NCBI RefSeq assembly: GCF_900162665.1
Contig: NZ_LT727809.1
Location: forward strand, 517,229 to 581,228
Direction of reading: 5' to 3'
Source: Oceanobacillus sojae
GTDB lineage: Bacteria; Bacillota; Bacilli; Bacillales; Amphibacillaceae
DNA: 64,000 nucleotides
Position 1 is the stretch's first letter; every line of letters begins with the position of its first letter. The notes beneath the pieces are model-generated. The model saw nothing but the letters and a program-made list of their open reading frames with translations. It made no database searches and was not told the DNA's origin. A program made the position numbers and the translations under genes. Positions 53,863-63,647 of this stretch are shown here, piece by piece.

Positions 53863-54096
53863 ATGTTGTCTAAAGATAAGCTGGACAGAATTAATGTCTT
53901 AGCTAACAAAGCAAAGAATGAAGGATTAACTGAAGAAGAAAAAAACGAGCAGCAGGCATTGCGTAAAGAATATCTGGGGAATGTACGGGGGTCTTTTAAA
54001 AATCATCTGAAAGGGATGACAGTAATTGACCCGAAAGGTAATGATGTTACTCCGCAAAAGCTTCGAGATTATCAAGAGCGCAATAAAAAACACTAA
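53863..54096 (+). CDS. ynzC: YnzC/UPF0291 family protein
   Basis: A 77-residue helical hairpin protein (KLDRINVLANKAKNEGLTEEE... RKEYLGNVRGSFKNHL). AGAAGGAGGGAC precedes the ATG. The family is small and cytoplasmic, with unknown role. The B. subtilis copy belongs to the yneA SOS operon; here a terminator upstream makes LexA control doubtful. Confidence 0.92.
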   Translation: MLSKDKLDRINVLANKAKNEGLTEEEKNEQQALRKEYLGNVRGSFKNHLKGMTVIDPKGNDVTPQKLRDYQERNKKH

Positions 54097-54124
54097 TTCT
54101 ACACAATCTTCACATTGACTTAGC

Positions 54125-54153
54125 TTGTATAGTAAAGGATTTCATTATAAAAT
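54125..54153 (+). promoter_or_regulatory. Candidate sigma-A promoter for tkt
   Basis: TTGTAT, 17 bases, TAAAAT, about 45 bases before the tkt ATG. Confidence 0.4.
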
Positions 54154-54197
54154 AGAGTTAGAAATAGAATATGTTTTGAAGTGGAAGGAGAAAAATA

Positions 54198-56198
54198 ATG
54201 ACACAACAAATTGAACAACAATCTATTAATACGATTCGTACGTTATCCATTGATGCGATTGAAAAAGCAAACTCCGGACATCCTGGTTTACCAATGGGGG
54301 CAGCTCCAATGGCTTACACCCTTTGGACAGATTTTATGAATCATAACCCGAAAAATTCAAAATGGTTCAACCGTGACCGTTTTGTCTTATCTGCCGGTCA
54401 TGGATCTATGCTGCTGTACAGTCTATTACATTTATCCGGTTACAAAGTGTCAATCGACGATTTAAAAGAATTCCGTCAATGGGATTCTAAAACGCCGGGA
54501 CATCCCGAGGTACATCATACGGACGGTGTGGAAGCAACGACCGGCCCATTAGGTCAAGGGCTTGCTATGTCTGTTGGTATGGCAATGGCTGAAGCACATC
54601 TTGGTGCTACTTATAATAAAGAGGGGTATAATGTGGTAGATCATTATACATATGCGATTGTCAGTGACGGGGATTTAATGGAAGGTATTTCGCATGAAGC
54701 AGCATCTTTGGCCGGTCATTTGGGCTTAGGTAAACTGATCGCTCTCTATGATTCCAATGATATCTCATTAGATGGTGATTTGGACCGGGCATTCTCTGAC
54801 AACTCAGAACAGCGCTTTAAAGCATATGGCTGGCAAGTTCTTCGGGTAGAAGACGGCAATGATGTCGATGCCATTCGCCAGGCGATTAAAGAAGCACAGC
54901 AAAATCAGGATCAGCCGACACTAATTGAAGTTAAAACAATCATCGGTTATGGTTCTCCAAATAAATCTGCTTCCAGTGCTTCACACGGATCTCCACTTGG
55001 GGCAGATGAAGTGAAGTTAACAAAAGAATATTATAAATGGAATCATGAGGATTTTTATGTATCTGATGAAGTGTATGCAGACTTCAAAGAAAAGATTGCT
55101 ACGGATGGTTCAGAAAAAGAATCTGCGTGGAATGATCTTGTTGCCAATTATAAAGAAGCATATCCGGAACTAGGTGAGCAATTTGACCTTGCGTTGAAAG
55201 GCGAGCTTCCTAAAAACTGGCATGAAAGTCTTCCAGTGTATGAGGAAGGATCAAAGCTTGCTACACGTGCCTCTTCAGGAGAAGTATTAAATGCCGTAGC
55301 AAAAGCTGTTCCAAACTTCTTTGGCGGAAGTGCGGACCTTGCAGGATCAAATAAAACGACAATTAACGATGAAAATGATTTTACAAAAGCAGATTATGCC
55401 GGCCGTAATGTCTGGTTTGGTGTTCGTGAACATGCAATGGGCGCTGCCTTAAACGGAATGGCTCTCCATGGCGGGCTTCATGTTTTTGGCGGAACATTCT
55501 TTGTGTTCAGTGACTATTTACGTCCATCTATCCGTCTTGCATCTATAATGAATATGCCTGTAACCTATGTGTTTACACATGATTCGATTGCCGTTGGTGA
55601 AGATGGTCCAACGCATGAACCTGTGGAGCATTTAGCTGCTTTACGTGCGATGCCGCATCTATCATTAATCCGTCCAGCTGATGGGAATGAAGTGCAGGCA
55701 GCATGGAGGTTAGCTCTGGAATCAACGGATCAGCCTACAGCTCTCGTGTTGACCCGCCAAAATCTTCCTACATTAGCTAATACAGCAGAATTAGCCTATG
55801 AAGGGGTTAAAAAAGGTGCTTATATTGTAAGTAAATCTGAAAAAGAAACACCGGATGCGCTTCTGTTAGCTACAGGCTCTGAAGTTCAATTAGCAGTTGC
55901 AGCTCAAGCAGCATTGAAAGAAAAAGGATTGGATGTTCAGGTAGTAAGTATGCCTTCATGGGATCGTTTCGAAGCACAGGATGAAGCATATAAAAACGAA
56001 GTACTTCCTAAAGAAGTAACAGCCAGAGTCGGCCTTGAAATGGCTGCGTCATTTGGATGGGACCGTTATGTGGGACTCGAAGGTAAGACACTTACTATTG
56101 ACCGGTTCGGTGCTTCAGCGAATGGTGATCTATTGATTGAGAAATATGGTTTTACAGTCGATAACGTTGTTAAATTAGTTGAAGAAATTACGAAATAA
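54198..56198 (+). CDS. tkt: Transketolase
   Basis: A 666-residue TPP enzyme. The N-terminal domain has the TPP motif [13 protein letters not shown] (about 153-165) with [10 protein letters not shown] following. The middle domain has [12 protein letters not shown] and [12 protein letters not shown], and then [16 protein letters not shown] with the substrate-binding residues. It moves two-carbon units in the pentose phosphate pathway. GGAAGGAG precedes the ATG, and a terminator follows. Confidence 0.97.
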   Translation: MTQQIEQQSINTIRTLSIDAIEKANSGHPGLPMGAAPMAYTLWTDFMNHNPKNSKWFNRDRFVLSAGHGSMLLYSLLHLSGYKVSIDDLKEFRQWDSKTPGHPEVHHTDGVEATTGPLGQGLAMSVGMAMAEAHLGATYNKEGYNVVDHYTYAIVSDGDLMEGISHEAASLAGHLGLGKLIALYDSNDISLDGDLDRAFSDNSEQRFKAYGWQVLRVEDGNDVDAIRQAIKEAQQNQDQPTLIEVKTIIGYGSPNKSASSASHGSPLGADEVKLTKEYYKWNHEDFYVSDEVYADFKEKIATDGSEKESAWNDLVANYKEAYPELGEQFDLALKGELPKNWHESLPVYEEGSKLATRASSGEVLNAVAKAVPNFFGGSADLAGSNKTTINDENDFTKADYAGRNVWFGVREHAMGAALNGMALHGGLHVFGGTFFVFSDYLRPSIRLASIMNMPVTYVFTHDSIAVGEDGPTHEPVEHLAALRAMPHLSLIRPADGNEVQAAWRLALESTDQPTALVLTRQNLPTLANTAELAYEGVKKGAYIVSKSEKETPDALLLATGSEVQLAVAAQAALKEKGLDVQVVSMPSWDRFEAQDEAYKNEVLPKEVTARVGLEMAASFGWDRYVGLEGKTLTIDRFGASANGDLLIEKYGFTVDNVVKLVEEITK

Positions 56199-56226
56199 GG
56201 TAAGTTTATATATTTTATATTTGCCA

Positions 56227-56258
56227 GGAGAGAGGTGATAGAGCCTCTCTCCTTTATT
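56227..56258 (+). terminator. Terminator after tkt
   Basis: A perfect 9-bp GC-containing stem (ggagagagg / cctctctcc) and TTTATTTA. Confidence 0.85.
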
Positions 56259-56267
56259 TATTTCAGT

Positions 56268-56274
56268 TTCGACA
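56268..56274 (-). promoter_or_regulatory. 0A box upstream of sirA
   Basis: TTCGACA, the reverse of a perfect TGTCGAA, lies about 30 bases before a TTGACA (56301) and 60 before a TATAAT (56328). In B. subtilis sirA is directly activated by Spo0A~P. Confidence 0.65.
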
Positions 56275-56356
56275 AAAGAAGTTGTTCTTTGCACACTATT
56301 TTGACAACTTTCGGAAATAGATTCCTCTATAATAATAGTCAAAGGAGGAATGCGTG

Positions 56357-56815
56357 ATGAATGAATATGCAATTTATTGGATAGAAGAGAGTGTAGCAAA
56401 AAATTATTTTCATAAAAGTGATTTATTACATCGATTTTTTTTAGAATGTGCTGAAAATCAGGATGAGATTATCATTAGAAAGCAATTTCGTTTCATAACC
56501 AGAAAAATCCATTTTTATAAGTTTGCTATGCATTTAAAGACGTTTTCTTCACCTGATATTATGATAAAACGAATCGGGAATAGAGTGATTGTAAAAAAAG
56601 GAGAAGAAACACTTTGTCTATATATAGAGAATGGGCAGTTAATTTTAAAATGTAATCATTTAGTTTCTGCAGTATCGGTTCTTTTCCCTATATTAGAAGA
56701 TATCCATCCTTATTTCTTTGTACAGGGGAAGGATACGCCTCAGTATGGATGGATTTCTCCAAAGCCGGTAAAAGCGCAGGATGATGAAAGTCAAGTGTTG
56801 TATAATTTCCTCTAA
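56357..56815 (+). CDS. sirA: Sporulation inhibitor of replication SirA
   Basis: The ATG at 56357, 8 bases after AAAGGAGGA, gives 152 residues. It shares the SirA layout: an N-terminal YAIYWIEE-type strand, a central basic region, and the C-terminal PYFFVQGKDTPQYGWISP resembling the FNSKRYGW end of B. subtilis SirA. SirA binds domain I of DnaA and stops new rounds of replication at sporulation onset. The tkt-sirA-yneF order is that of B. subtilis, and a 0A box lies upstream. Sequence similarity is modest, as usual in this family. Confidence 0.85.
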   Translation: MNEYAIYWIEESVAKNYFHKSDLLHRFFLECAENQDEIIIRKQFRFITRKIHFYKFAMHLKTFSSPDIMIKRIGNRVIVKKGEETLCLYIENGQLILKCNHLVSAVSVLFPILEDIHPYFFVQGKDTPQYGWISPKPVKAQDDESQVLYNFL

Positions 56816-56862
56816 TCTAATATACTGTATTAGAGACAACACGAAGGAGGAAATTTTGTAAC

Positions 56863-57090
56863 ATGAGTACGATATGGGTAGTATTAATTGCAATTGCAGC
56901 TTTAGTTGCTGGTGTTGCTCTTGGATTTTTCATTGCCAGAAAATATATGATGAATTATTTGAAAAAGAATCCGCCGATTAATGAGCAGATGCTTCGTACA
57001 TTGATGATGCAAATGGGCCAAAAGCCGTCGCAGAAGAAAATTAATCAAATGATGCGGGCGATGAATAACCAAAATCAGTCTGGGAAATAA
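56863..57090 (+). CDS. yneF: YneF/UPF0154 membrane protein
   Basis: A 75-residue protein with one N-terminal membrane helix ([20 protein letters not shown], about 5-24) and a basic helical cytoplasmic part ([19 protein letters not shown]... [13 protein letters not shown]). CGAAGGAGGAAA precedes the ATG. A conserved Firmicutes family with unknown role. Confidence 0.93.
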   Translation: MSTIWVVLIAIAALVAGVALGFFIARKYMMNYLKKNPPINEQMLRTLMMQMGQKPSQKKINQMMRAMNNQNQSGK

Positions 57091-57117
57091 TTTATAATTA
57101 TTTTATGGACAAGCACT

Positions 57118-57146
57118 AAAACCACTTTTTTAGAAGGTGGTTTTTC
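57118..57146 (+). terminator. Terminator after yneF
   Basis: aaaaccac / gtggtttt with a 9-11 base loop and TTTTCTT. Confidence 0.75.
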
Positions 57147-57308
57147 TTATTGGCAAAAATGCTTAGTATGCAGCAGAAAAGGTTAAAATAAAATCTCCTC
57201 AGTCATCTTTTTAAATTATTAACGTAAAATGTATAGAGATTGTCATAAAATAATCTTTTATTTTTGTATTTCTCTGTTAGAATAGAAATGATTGATAGGG
57301 GGATTATC

Positions 57309-58013
57309 ATGGAGGAAATTAATATTTTCTTGGCTTTTTCAGCTGGATTTCTTTCCTTTATTTCACCTTGTGTTCTTCCGCTGTATCCTGTATTTCTTTC
57401 TTATATTACGGGGATGAGCATGAATGAAATAAATCAGGATAACAGAAAACTTGATCGAAAAGCAATTTTACATACGATATGTTTTCTAATCGGTTTTTCA
57501 AGTATTTTTATAATGATTGGTTTTTCGACAACGTATATTTCTGATTTCTTGAATATGTATCAAAATGAAATAAGACAGATTGGTGCTATTTTAATTATCT
57601 TTTTTGGATTGGTTATTGTCGGGGTATTAAATTTTCAATTTCTCATGAAAGATCGGAAAATACAATTTAAAAACCGTCCGGCAGGGTATTTGGGATCTAT
57701 TATCATTGGCATGGCATTTTCGTTAGGGTGGACACCATGTACTGGGCCAATTCTAGGCATTGTATTTACACTGGCCGCAACAAGCCCAAATATGGGATTG
57801 ATTATGATGACCAGCTATATTTTAGGATTTTCTATTCCTTTTTTAGTACTGGCCTTCTTTATCGGCAAATTAAAATGGTTTAAAAAGCACAGCCAGAAAA
57901 TGGTGAAAATCGGCGGCTGGATTATGATTTTAGTAGGAATTGCATTGTTTTTTGATTGGATGACAAAATTAACTGGATTTTTAGCAGGATTATTCGGCTT
58001 TAGCGGGTTTTAA
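57309..58013 (+). CDS. ccdA: Thiol-disulfide membrane transporter CcdA
   Basis: The ATG at 57309, after TAGGGGGATT, gives 234 residues with six membrane helices. The two redox cysteines are in SPCVLPLYP (about 20-28) and GWTPCTGPILG (about 138-148), the DsbD/CcdA pair. It passes reducing power from cytoplasmic thioredoxin to outside partners such as ResA for cytochrome c maturation and, in B. subtilis, StoA in spores. The ResA-like gene at the end of the window could be such a partner. Confidence 0.94.
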   Translation: MEEINIFLAFSAGFLSFISPCVLPLYPVFLSYITGMSMNEINQDNRKLDRKAILHTICFLIGFSSIFIMIGFSTTYISDFLNMYQNEIRQIGAILIIFFGLVIVGVLNFQFLMKDRKIQFKNRPAGYLGSIIIGMAFSLGWTPCTGPILGIVFTLAATSPNMGLIMMTSYILGFSIPFLVLAFFIGKLKWFKKHSQKMVKIGGWIMILVGIALFFDWMTKLTGFLAGLFGFSGF

Positions 58014-58127
58014 ATGCTTTCAAATAACATCATTTCGAGTTATGATTAAAAGAAAGATGTTAAATTTGAAGAAGGAAAGCATCGAATAATTTTTTGAGAG
58101 ATGCTTGCCAGAATTTAGAGAAAAGAG

Positions 58128-58610
58128 TTGTTAGGAATGTATTTAGCACTTGCAACTACGGCCGTTTTTGCATTTATGGCAATTGTGATGATATTTGTAC
58201 GTATGCGTGCTTCCAGAAGACCGGCATCTGTAAAAAAGATTATTCTGCCGCCGTTTTTTATGAGTACAGGGGCGCTGATGTTCTTATTTCCGATGTTTCA
58301 GATAAGCTGGCTGCAAGTTGCAGAAGCGCTTATTGTAGGAATGATATTTTCTATTTTTTTAATTAAAACATCAAAATTAGAGCATGAAGGAGACCATGTT
58401 TATGTTAAGCCATCAAAGATGTTTCCTGTCATTTTGGTCAGTTTGCTGGTGATCCGTATTATCATTAAACTGATTATTGGTACAAGCATCTCTGTTGGTG
58501 AAACATCCGGTATGTTCTTTTTACTTGCTTTAGGAATGATAGGAACATGGAGATTGGCTATGCTTTATCAGTATTTACAATTAACAAAAAAGCAAAGTGC
58601 AGAAATTTAA
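58128..58610 (+). CDS. ccdC: CcdC family membrane protein
   Basis: About 160 residues with five membrane segments, and RMRASRRPASVKKIILPPFFMSTG in the first loop as in CcdC (YneJ). Its role is not settled; B. subtilis mutants have no cytochrome c defect. The start is uncertain: TTG at 58128 (used here) or ATG at 58137, neither with a good ribosome binding site. In B. subtilis the response-regulator-like ccdB lies between ccdA and ccdC; only 114 non-coding bases are here. Confidence 0.85.
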   Translation: MLGMYLALATTAVFAFMAIVMIFVRMRASRRPASVKKIILPPFFMSTGALMFLFPMFQISWLQVAEALIVGMIFSIFLIKTSKLEHEGDHVYVKPSKMFPVILVSLLVIRIIIKLIIGTSISVGETSGMFFLLALGMIGTWRLAMLYQYLQLTKKQSAEI

Positions 58611-58624
58611 GCACTTTGCTTTTT
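58587..58624. terminator. Terminator between ccdC and yneK
   Basis: aaaagcaaagtgc / gcactttgctttt (one to two bases more on each side), a 10-base loop, then T. Lies between convergent genes. Confidence 0.85.
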
Positions 58625-58680
58625 GTTTATGAAAATCATTTTTTATTAGGATATACTTATTTATCCTAGAGATTTGCAAA

Positions 58681-59154
58681 CTATGATTTCTTTTGCTTAT
58701 ATTTTTCTTCCCAATTCTCCTGATAATTGTCTTTCGACTGTTGGAAAAAATCTTCATAGGGCGCAACATCAATATTTTTTTCTTTCAGTTTTTTGCGGAG
58801 AAATTTATGATCTCTTTTTGGTGTTGCTAAAATATATCCTTCAATTAATGTCGGACGAGTAATGGAATCCTCCTTTTTTTGAATGGATAATTCGCCAATT
58901 TTACTGGCAATTCTTTGTCTGGCCACATCTCTGAACAATTCAGGGACCGGTGAAACCAGCTCTTCCAAGAAGTCTTTTTCTGTCTGAGACCATTTATGTA
59001 ATGTCTGTTCAAAATAATATTCTTCCCAATCCATAATGGACCGTCCGTCCTCTTTCGGCAGCCGCTTTAAGAACTTTCGAAACATAAAATACCCACCGAT
59101 TGCCATCAAACCTATTAATAAACAGCCCCACATTATAACAATAAGTGATATCAT
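58681..59154 (-). CDS. yneK: YneK-like membrane-anchored protein (DUF2621)
   Basis: The ATG at 59154 after AAGGTGAGGTG gives 157 residues. One membrane helix (about 3-24) is followed by the strongly conserved FRKFLKRLPKEDGRSIMDWEE, then FLEELVSPVPELFRDVARQRIA and ATPKRDHKFLRKKL. This is the DUF2621 family, sporulation-linked in distribution, function unknown. B. subtilis yneK also follows ccdC. Confidence 0.92.
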   Translation of the reverse strand: MISLIVIMWGCLLIGLMAIGGYFMFRKFLKRLPKEDGRSIMDWEEYYFEQTLHKWSQTEKDFLEELVSPVPELFRDVARQRIASKIGELSIQKKEDSITRPTLIEGYILATPKRDHKFLRKKLKEKNIDVAPYEDFFQQSKDNYQENWEEKYKQKKS

Positions 59155-59376
59155 CGTACACCTCACCTTAATCTCACAAGAAAAATTACGAATATTGCTA
59201 ATTATTATAAACTATCAATTTATTTTTTTAGAAAATTGTAGTAACATTAACTTAACCATTGTCATCATTCCTTACTTTTATATTATAAAGTTAATAAGAA
59301 ATATACACAAGTATTCATAATTGTTTCGTCATAATCATACATATTATTTATAATAATTTCTGGAAGGAGCATGGGT

Positions 59377-60498
59377 ATGGATAAAAAACCAAAAAATGAA
59401 CTGCCTAATGGCTTACAAAGTTCTGAAAGTCGTCATAATTTACACCCCGATGCAACGCTTTCAGCAGCCATTGTTTCATGGCTGAGTAAGAAAATTGAAG
59501 GAATTGTGGTAGCATTCAAACGAAGCGGTGAAATAGAATATATCAGCGATTCTGTCTATAGAATACTTGGCTATGAACCAAAAGAAGTAATCGGGACAAC
59601 GTGGAAGGATGCTCCAATCAGAATAGATTCTGAGATTACAACACAGTTTTTGACTGATGACAAAGTGAAACAAAAAAATCTGTTAATCGATATTCCTAAT
59701 AAACAAGGAGAAGAAATATCTTTTTCCTGTGAGTTAAATTATACTTTAACGGGAATAGATACAGAAAAAAGAATTTTGGCTTATCTGGAGAAAAAAACAG
59801 AAGATTCCATGCTTGAGGACTTGATGATCCGTTCAGAGAAGATGAATGTAGCGGGCCAGCTGGCCGCAAGCTTAGTGCATGAAATTCGTAATCCGCTTAC
59901 GTCCTTAAAGGGGTTCTTGCAATTACTCCAGGCCGGCGCCCAGCATAAGGAAGAATACTTTAATGTGATGATTGAAGAGGTTGAAAAAATCGAATCAATT
60001 ACATCAGAATTATTATTTATTTCGAAGCCATTGACAGATAATCGTTCTAAAGAAGAAGTAACAAGTATGATGCAGGATGTAGCAATGTTATTACAATCCC
60101 AGGCGAATCAAAAGAATATTCAAATCCAGCTGCAAAGCAGTACAAATGCACCGGTTCTTTGTGATCGTTCTCAAATTAAACAAGTTCTAATTAACCTGGT
60201 GAAAAATGCAATTGAAGCCATGGATCAGCCCGGGCAAATTATTGTGAAAGCAAAAGAAAATGAAGATAAAATAAAAATTTCCGTTATTGATGAAGGCTGC
60301 GGGCTGCCGGAAGAAGTTCTGCACCGGCTTGGAGAACCTTTTTTTACAACAAAATCATCTGGAACAGGACTGGGGCTGTTAATTACCAAAAAAATTCTCA
60401 GTAACCATGATGCGGATTTTCATATGTATAATAATGAATACAAAGGAAGTACTTTTGAAATTATTTTTCCAAAAGCTGATAATGAAACGGATTTATAA
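59377..60498 (+). CDS. Soluble PAS-domain sensor histidine kinase (sporulation-kinase type)
   Basis: The ATG at 59377 is 7 bases from AAGGAG; an ATG at 59371 is only one base away from it. The 373-residue product has no membrane segment. A PAS domain (about 28-145, GEIEYISDSVYRILGYEPKEVIGTTW) is followed by HisKA with H168 in LVHEIRNPLTSLKGFLQLL, the N-box NLVKNAIEAM and the G boxes DEGCGLP and GTGLGL. This layout and H-box are those of KinA-KinE. A feed into the Spo0F-Spo0A phosphorelay is inferred. It occupies the place of cotM-sspP-sspO of B. subtilis. Confidence 0.88.
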   Translation: MDKKPKNELPNGLQSSESRHNLHPDATLSAAIVSWLSKKIEGIVVAFKRSGEIEYISDSVYRILGYEPKEVIGTTWKDAPIRIDSEITTQFLTDDKVKQKNLLIDIPNKQGEEISFSCELNYTLTGIDTEKRILAYLEKKTEDSMLEDLMIRSEKMNVAGQLAASLVHEIRNPLTSLKGFLQLLQAGAQHKEEYFNVMIEEVEKIESITSELLFISKPLTDNRSKEEVTSMMQDVAMLLQSQANQKNIQIQLQSSTNAPVLCDRSQIKQVLINLVKNAIEAMDQPGQIIVKAKENEDKIKISVIDEGCGLPEEVLHRLGEPFFTTKSSGTGLGLLITKKILSNHDADFHMYNNEYKGSTFEIIFPKADNETDL

Positions 60499-60591
60499 AA
60501 TTATTTTTGACGGTTATGTTGTCCTTTTCCAAACCATTAAGAGGATATGCAGCACTCATATTATTTTCACTATCAATAAATTAGGGATTGT

Positions 60592-60629
60592 ATAAGTTAG
60601 ACTTATCTCTTGGCATAACTTTTTACTAT
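60592..60629 (+). promoter_or_regulatory. Candidate CcpC sites upstream of citB
   Basis: ATAA-N7-TTAT is exact at 60592-60606; a second, ATAA-N7-CTAT, lies at 60615-60629. CcpC represses citB in B. subtilis through such dyads when citrate is low. From the predicted start near 60686 the sites are centred at about -87 and -64. Confidence 0.55.
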
Positions 60630-60650
60630 CTACTATTTAACAATAATTAT

Positions 60651-60679
60651 TTGTTTTATTTGCTAGATTCCTATATTAT
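60651..60679 (+). promoter_or_regulatory. Candidate sigma-A promoter of citB
   Basis: TTGTTT, 17 bases, TATTAT. It implies a leader of about 100 bases, containing a perfect-to-wobble 9-bp hairpin at 60734-60757. Confidence 0.45.
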
Positions 60680-60783
60680 ATACTATGAACAGTCTATTTA
60701 TTTGAATAGCAGAATTGATTAAAAAAAGTAATACCTCCCTGTGAAAAGACGGGGAGGAGAGGAAATGAAAGGGGTAACACAAT

Positions 60784-63495
60784 ATGTCGAACACAAATGC
60801 GTACAATGCAAAAAAGCAGTTCGAGCTGAACGGTAAAACGTATAATTATTACCGTTTAAAGGATTTGGAAGAAGCAGGATTAGGCAAGGTGGACCGTTTG
60901 CCATTTTCTATCCGTGTTCTTTTAGAATCTTTATTAAGACAGCATGATGGACATCAAATTAAAAATGAACATGTTGAATCACTGGCAAACTGGGGAACAG
61001 ATAAGGCTACAGGAGCAGATGTACCTTTTAAACCTTCCCGTGTTATTTTGCAGGACTTTACAGGAGTTCCTGCAGTTGTTGACCTTGCTTCCCTTCGTAA
61101 AGCAATGGTAGACCTTGGCGGAGAACCGGACAAAATCAATCCGGAAGTTCCAGTAGACCTGGTTATTGACCATTCTGTACAGGTTGACCAATACGGAACA
61201 GCGGATGCGTTACGTGCAAATATGGAATTGGAGTTTGAACGTAATGCGGAGCGTTATCAGTTCTTAAACTGGGCTCAGAAAGCATTTAATAACTATCGTG
61301 CGGTACCGCCGGCAACAGGTATTGTTCACCAGGTAAACCTGGAGTATCTTGCTGATGTTGTACATGCGCTTGAAAATGAAGACGGCACTTACGACACGTT
61401 CCCTGATACACTTGTAGGAACCGATTCTCACACAACAATGATCAATGGTCTGGGTATTCTGGGCTGGGGTGTCGGCGGAATTGAAGCGGAAGCAGGCATG
61501 CTTGGACAGCCTTCTTATTTCCCTGCACCGGAAGTAATCGGTGTGAAATTCACTGGTTCATTCCCGAATGGTACGACAGCGACTGACCTTGCATTGAAAG
61601 TAACACAGGTATTGCGTGAGCAAAATGTAGTCGGTAAATTTGTAGAGTACTTCGGACCAGGTCTAAAGGATATGCCATTAGCTGACCGTGCGACTATTTC
61701 TAATATGGCGCCGGAATACGGTGCAACTTGCGGATTCTTCCCAATCGATCAGGAATCGCTTGATTATTTGAAATTAACCGGGCGTGACGATGAGCTGATT
61801 GCAACTGTTGAAAAATACTGTAAAGAAAATAATTTATGGTATGACGCAGATGCTGCTGATCCTGAATACACACAAGTAATTGAAATAAATCTTTCAGAGT
61901 TAGAACCGAATCTTTCCGGACCAAAACGTCCGCAGGATTTAATTGCGCTTTCTAACATGAAAAAAGAATTTAATAAAGCAATTACTGCAAAAGAAGGAAA
62001 CCAGGGATTTGGATTAGATAAAGCTGAATTTGATAAAGAAATTGAAATCAAGCATCCAAATGGTAAAACTTCTGTTATGAAAACAGGAAGTCTTGCTATT
62101 GCAGCAATCACATCCTGTACAAACACATCTAACCCGTATGTTATGTTAGGGGCAGGTCTTGTTGCGAAAAAAGCTGTTGAAAAAGGCCTGGAAGTACCTG
62201 AATATGTTAAAACTTCACTGGCGCCAGGTTCCAAAGTTGTAACACGTTACTTAGAAGATGCAGGTTTACAAACGTATTTAGATAAACTTGGCTTTAATCT
62301 TGTAGGTTATGGATGTACAACATGTATCGGTAACTCTGGACCATTACGTGAAGAAATTGAAGAAGCTATTGCTGAAAGTGATTTAATTGCGTCTTCTGTA
62401 TTATCAGGTAACCGTAACTTTGAAGGACGTATCCATCCGCTTGTAAAAGCGAACTACTTAGCTTCACCGCCGCTTGTAGTTGCATATGCACTTGCAGGAA
62501 CAGTGGATATTGATCTGACGAAGGATGCTCTTGGTAAAGATACAGAGGGCAATGACATTTATATGTCTGATATCTGGCCGACACTTACTGAAATCAAAGA
62601 AGAGGTTCAGAAAGTAGTTACTCCGGAAATCTTCCGCAAAGAATATGAAAATGTATTTAATTCCAATGAAAAATGGAATGAAATTGATACAACAGATGAA
62701 CCGTTGTTTGAGTGGGATGAGGAATCTACTTATATCCAAAACCCTCCATTCTTTGAAGGGCTGACTCCGGAAGCGGGCACGGTGGAACCGCTCAGCGGAT
62801 TACGCGCTATCGGATTATTTGGCGATTCTGTAACAACAGATCACATTTCTCCGGCAGGTGCAATTGCAAAAGATATGCCAGCAGGCAAGTACTTGCAAGA
62901 AAAAGGAGTTTCACCTAGAAACTTTAACTCTTATGGATCCCGTCGCGGGAACCATGAAATCATGATGCGTGGTACGTTTGCTAACATCCGTATCCGTAAC
63001 CTGTTAGCTCCTGGTACAGAAGGCGGTTATACTACTTACTGGCCAACTGGTGATGTAATGCCGATCTATGATGCTGCAATGAAATATCAGCAGGATGGAA
63101 CAGGTCTTATTGTTATGGGCGGAAAAGATTATGGTATGGGATCATCCCGTGACTGGGCTGCAAAAGGTACCAATCTATTAGGAATCAAAACTGTTATTGC
63201 TGAAAGCTTCGAACGTATTCACCGTTCCAACCTTGTTATGATGGGTGTATTACCATTGCAATTTGAAAAAGGTCAAAACGCTGAAAGCTTAGGTTTAACA
63301 GGTAAAGAAACATTTGCGGTAGACGTTGATGAATCTGTAAAACCGGGTGACCTGGTCGATGTAACTGCAACAGATGAAGCTGGTAAAGTAACTTCATTTA
63401 AAGCAGTAGCCCGTTTCGATAGTGACGTAGAAATTGATTACTATCGTCATGGCGGTATCTTACGTATGGTACTGCGTGAAAAAGTAAAAGCATAG
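60784..63495 (+). CDS. citB: Aconitate hydratase (aconitase A)
   Basis: A 903-residue enzyme of the IRP/AcnA type. The 4Fe-4S ligands are C445 (TSCTNTSNP) and C511/C514 ([13 protein letters not shown]). [19 protein letters not shown] and [15 protein letters not shown] are active-site segments. It isomerises citrate to isocitrate in the TCA cycle. In B. subtilis it also binds RNA and affects CcpC and sporulation. AAAGGGG precedes the ATG. A terminator follows. Confidence 0.97.
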   Translation: MSNTNAYNAKKQFELNGKTYNYYRLKDLEEAGLGKVDRLPFSIRVLLESLLRQHDGHQIKNEHVESLANWGTDKATGADVPFKPSRVILQDFTGVPAVVDLASLRKAMVDLGGEPDKINPEVPVDLVIDHSVQVDQYGTADALRANMELEFERNAERYQFLNWAQKAFNNYRAVPPATGIVHQVNLEYLADVVHALENEDGTYDTFPDTLVGTDSHTTMINGLGILGWGVGGIEAEAGMLGQPSYFPAPEVIGVKFTGSFPNGTTATDLALKVTQVLREQNVVGKFVEYFGPGLKDMPLADRATISNMAPEYGATCGFFPIDQESLDYLKLTGRDDELIATVEKYCKENNLWYDADAADPEYTQVIEINLSELEPNLSGPKRPQDLIALSNMKKEFNKAITAKEGNQGFGLDKAEFDKEIEIKHPNGKTSVMKTGSLAIAAITSCTNTSNPYVMLGAGLVAKKAVEKGLEVPEYVKTSLAPGSKVVTRYLEDAGLQTYLDKLGFNLVGYGCTTCIGNSGPLREEIEEAIAESDLIASSVLSGNRNFEGRIHPLVKANYLASPPLVVAYALAGTVDIDLTKDALGKDTEGNDIYMSDIWPTLTEIKEEVQKVVTPEIFRKEYENVFNSNEKWNEIDTTDEPLFEWDEESTYIQNPPFFEGLTPEAGTVEPLSGLRAIGLFGDSVTTDHISPAGAIAKDMPAGKYLQEKGVSPRNFNSYGSRRGNHEIMMRGTFANIRIRNLLAPGTEGGYTTYWPTGDVMPIYDAAMKYQQDGTGLIVMGGKDYGMGSSRDWAAKGTNLLGIKTVIAESFERIHRSNLVMMGVLPLQFEKGQNAESLGLTGKETFAVDVDESVKPGDLVDVTATDEAGKVTSFKAVARFDSDVEIDYYRHGGILRMVLREKVKA

Positions 63496-63514
63496 CAGCC
63501 TGCTGCTTTATAAG

Positions 63515-63553
63515 AAAGAGAGTCTTGCTGTAATCAGGCAAGGCTCTTTTTCT
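63515..63553 (+). terminator. Terminator after citB
   Basis: aaagag...cttgc pairs with gcaag...ctcttt around two mismatches; TTTTTCT follows. Confidence 0.7.
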
Positions 63554-63647
63554 ATGCTTTTCCCAGGGCTCTATTCTTTACAAATTTCAAGTTCCTCTTT
63601 ACGATAGAAGAAGGAAACCAATTAATTGGGATGGTAGGAGATAAGAA

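Noticed and set aside
61764-62234. 156-codon minus-strand frame
   Set aside because: It is antisense to the conserved core of aconitase and has no ribosome binding site or family resemblance.
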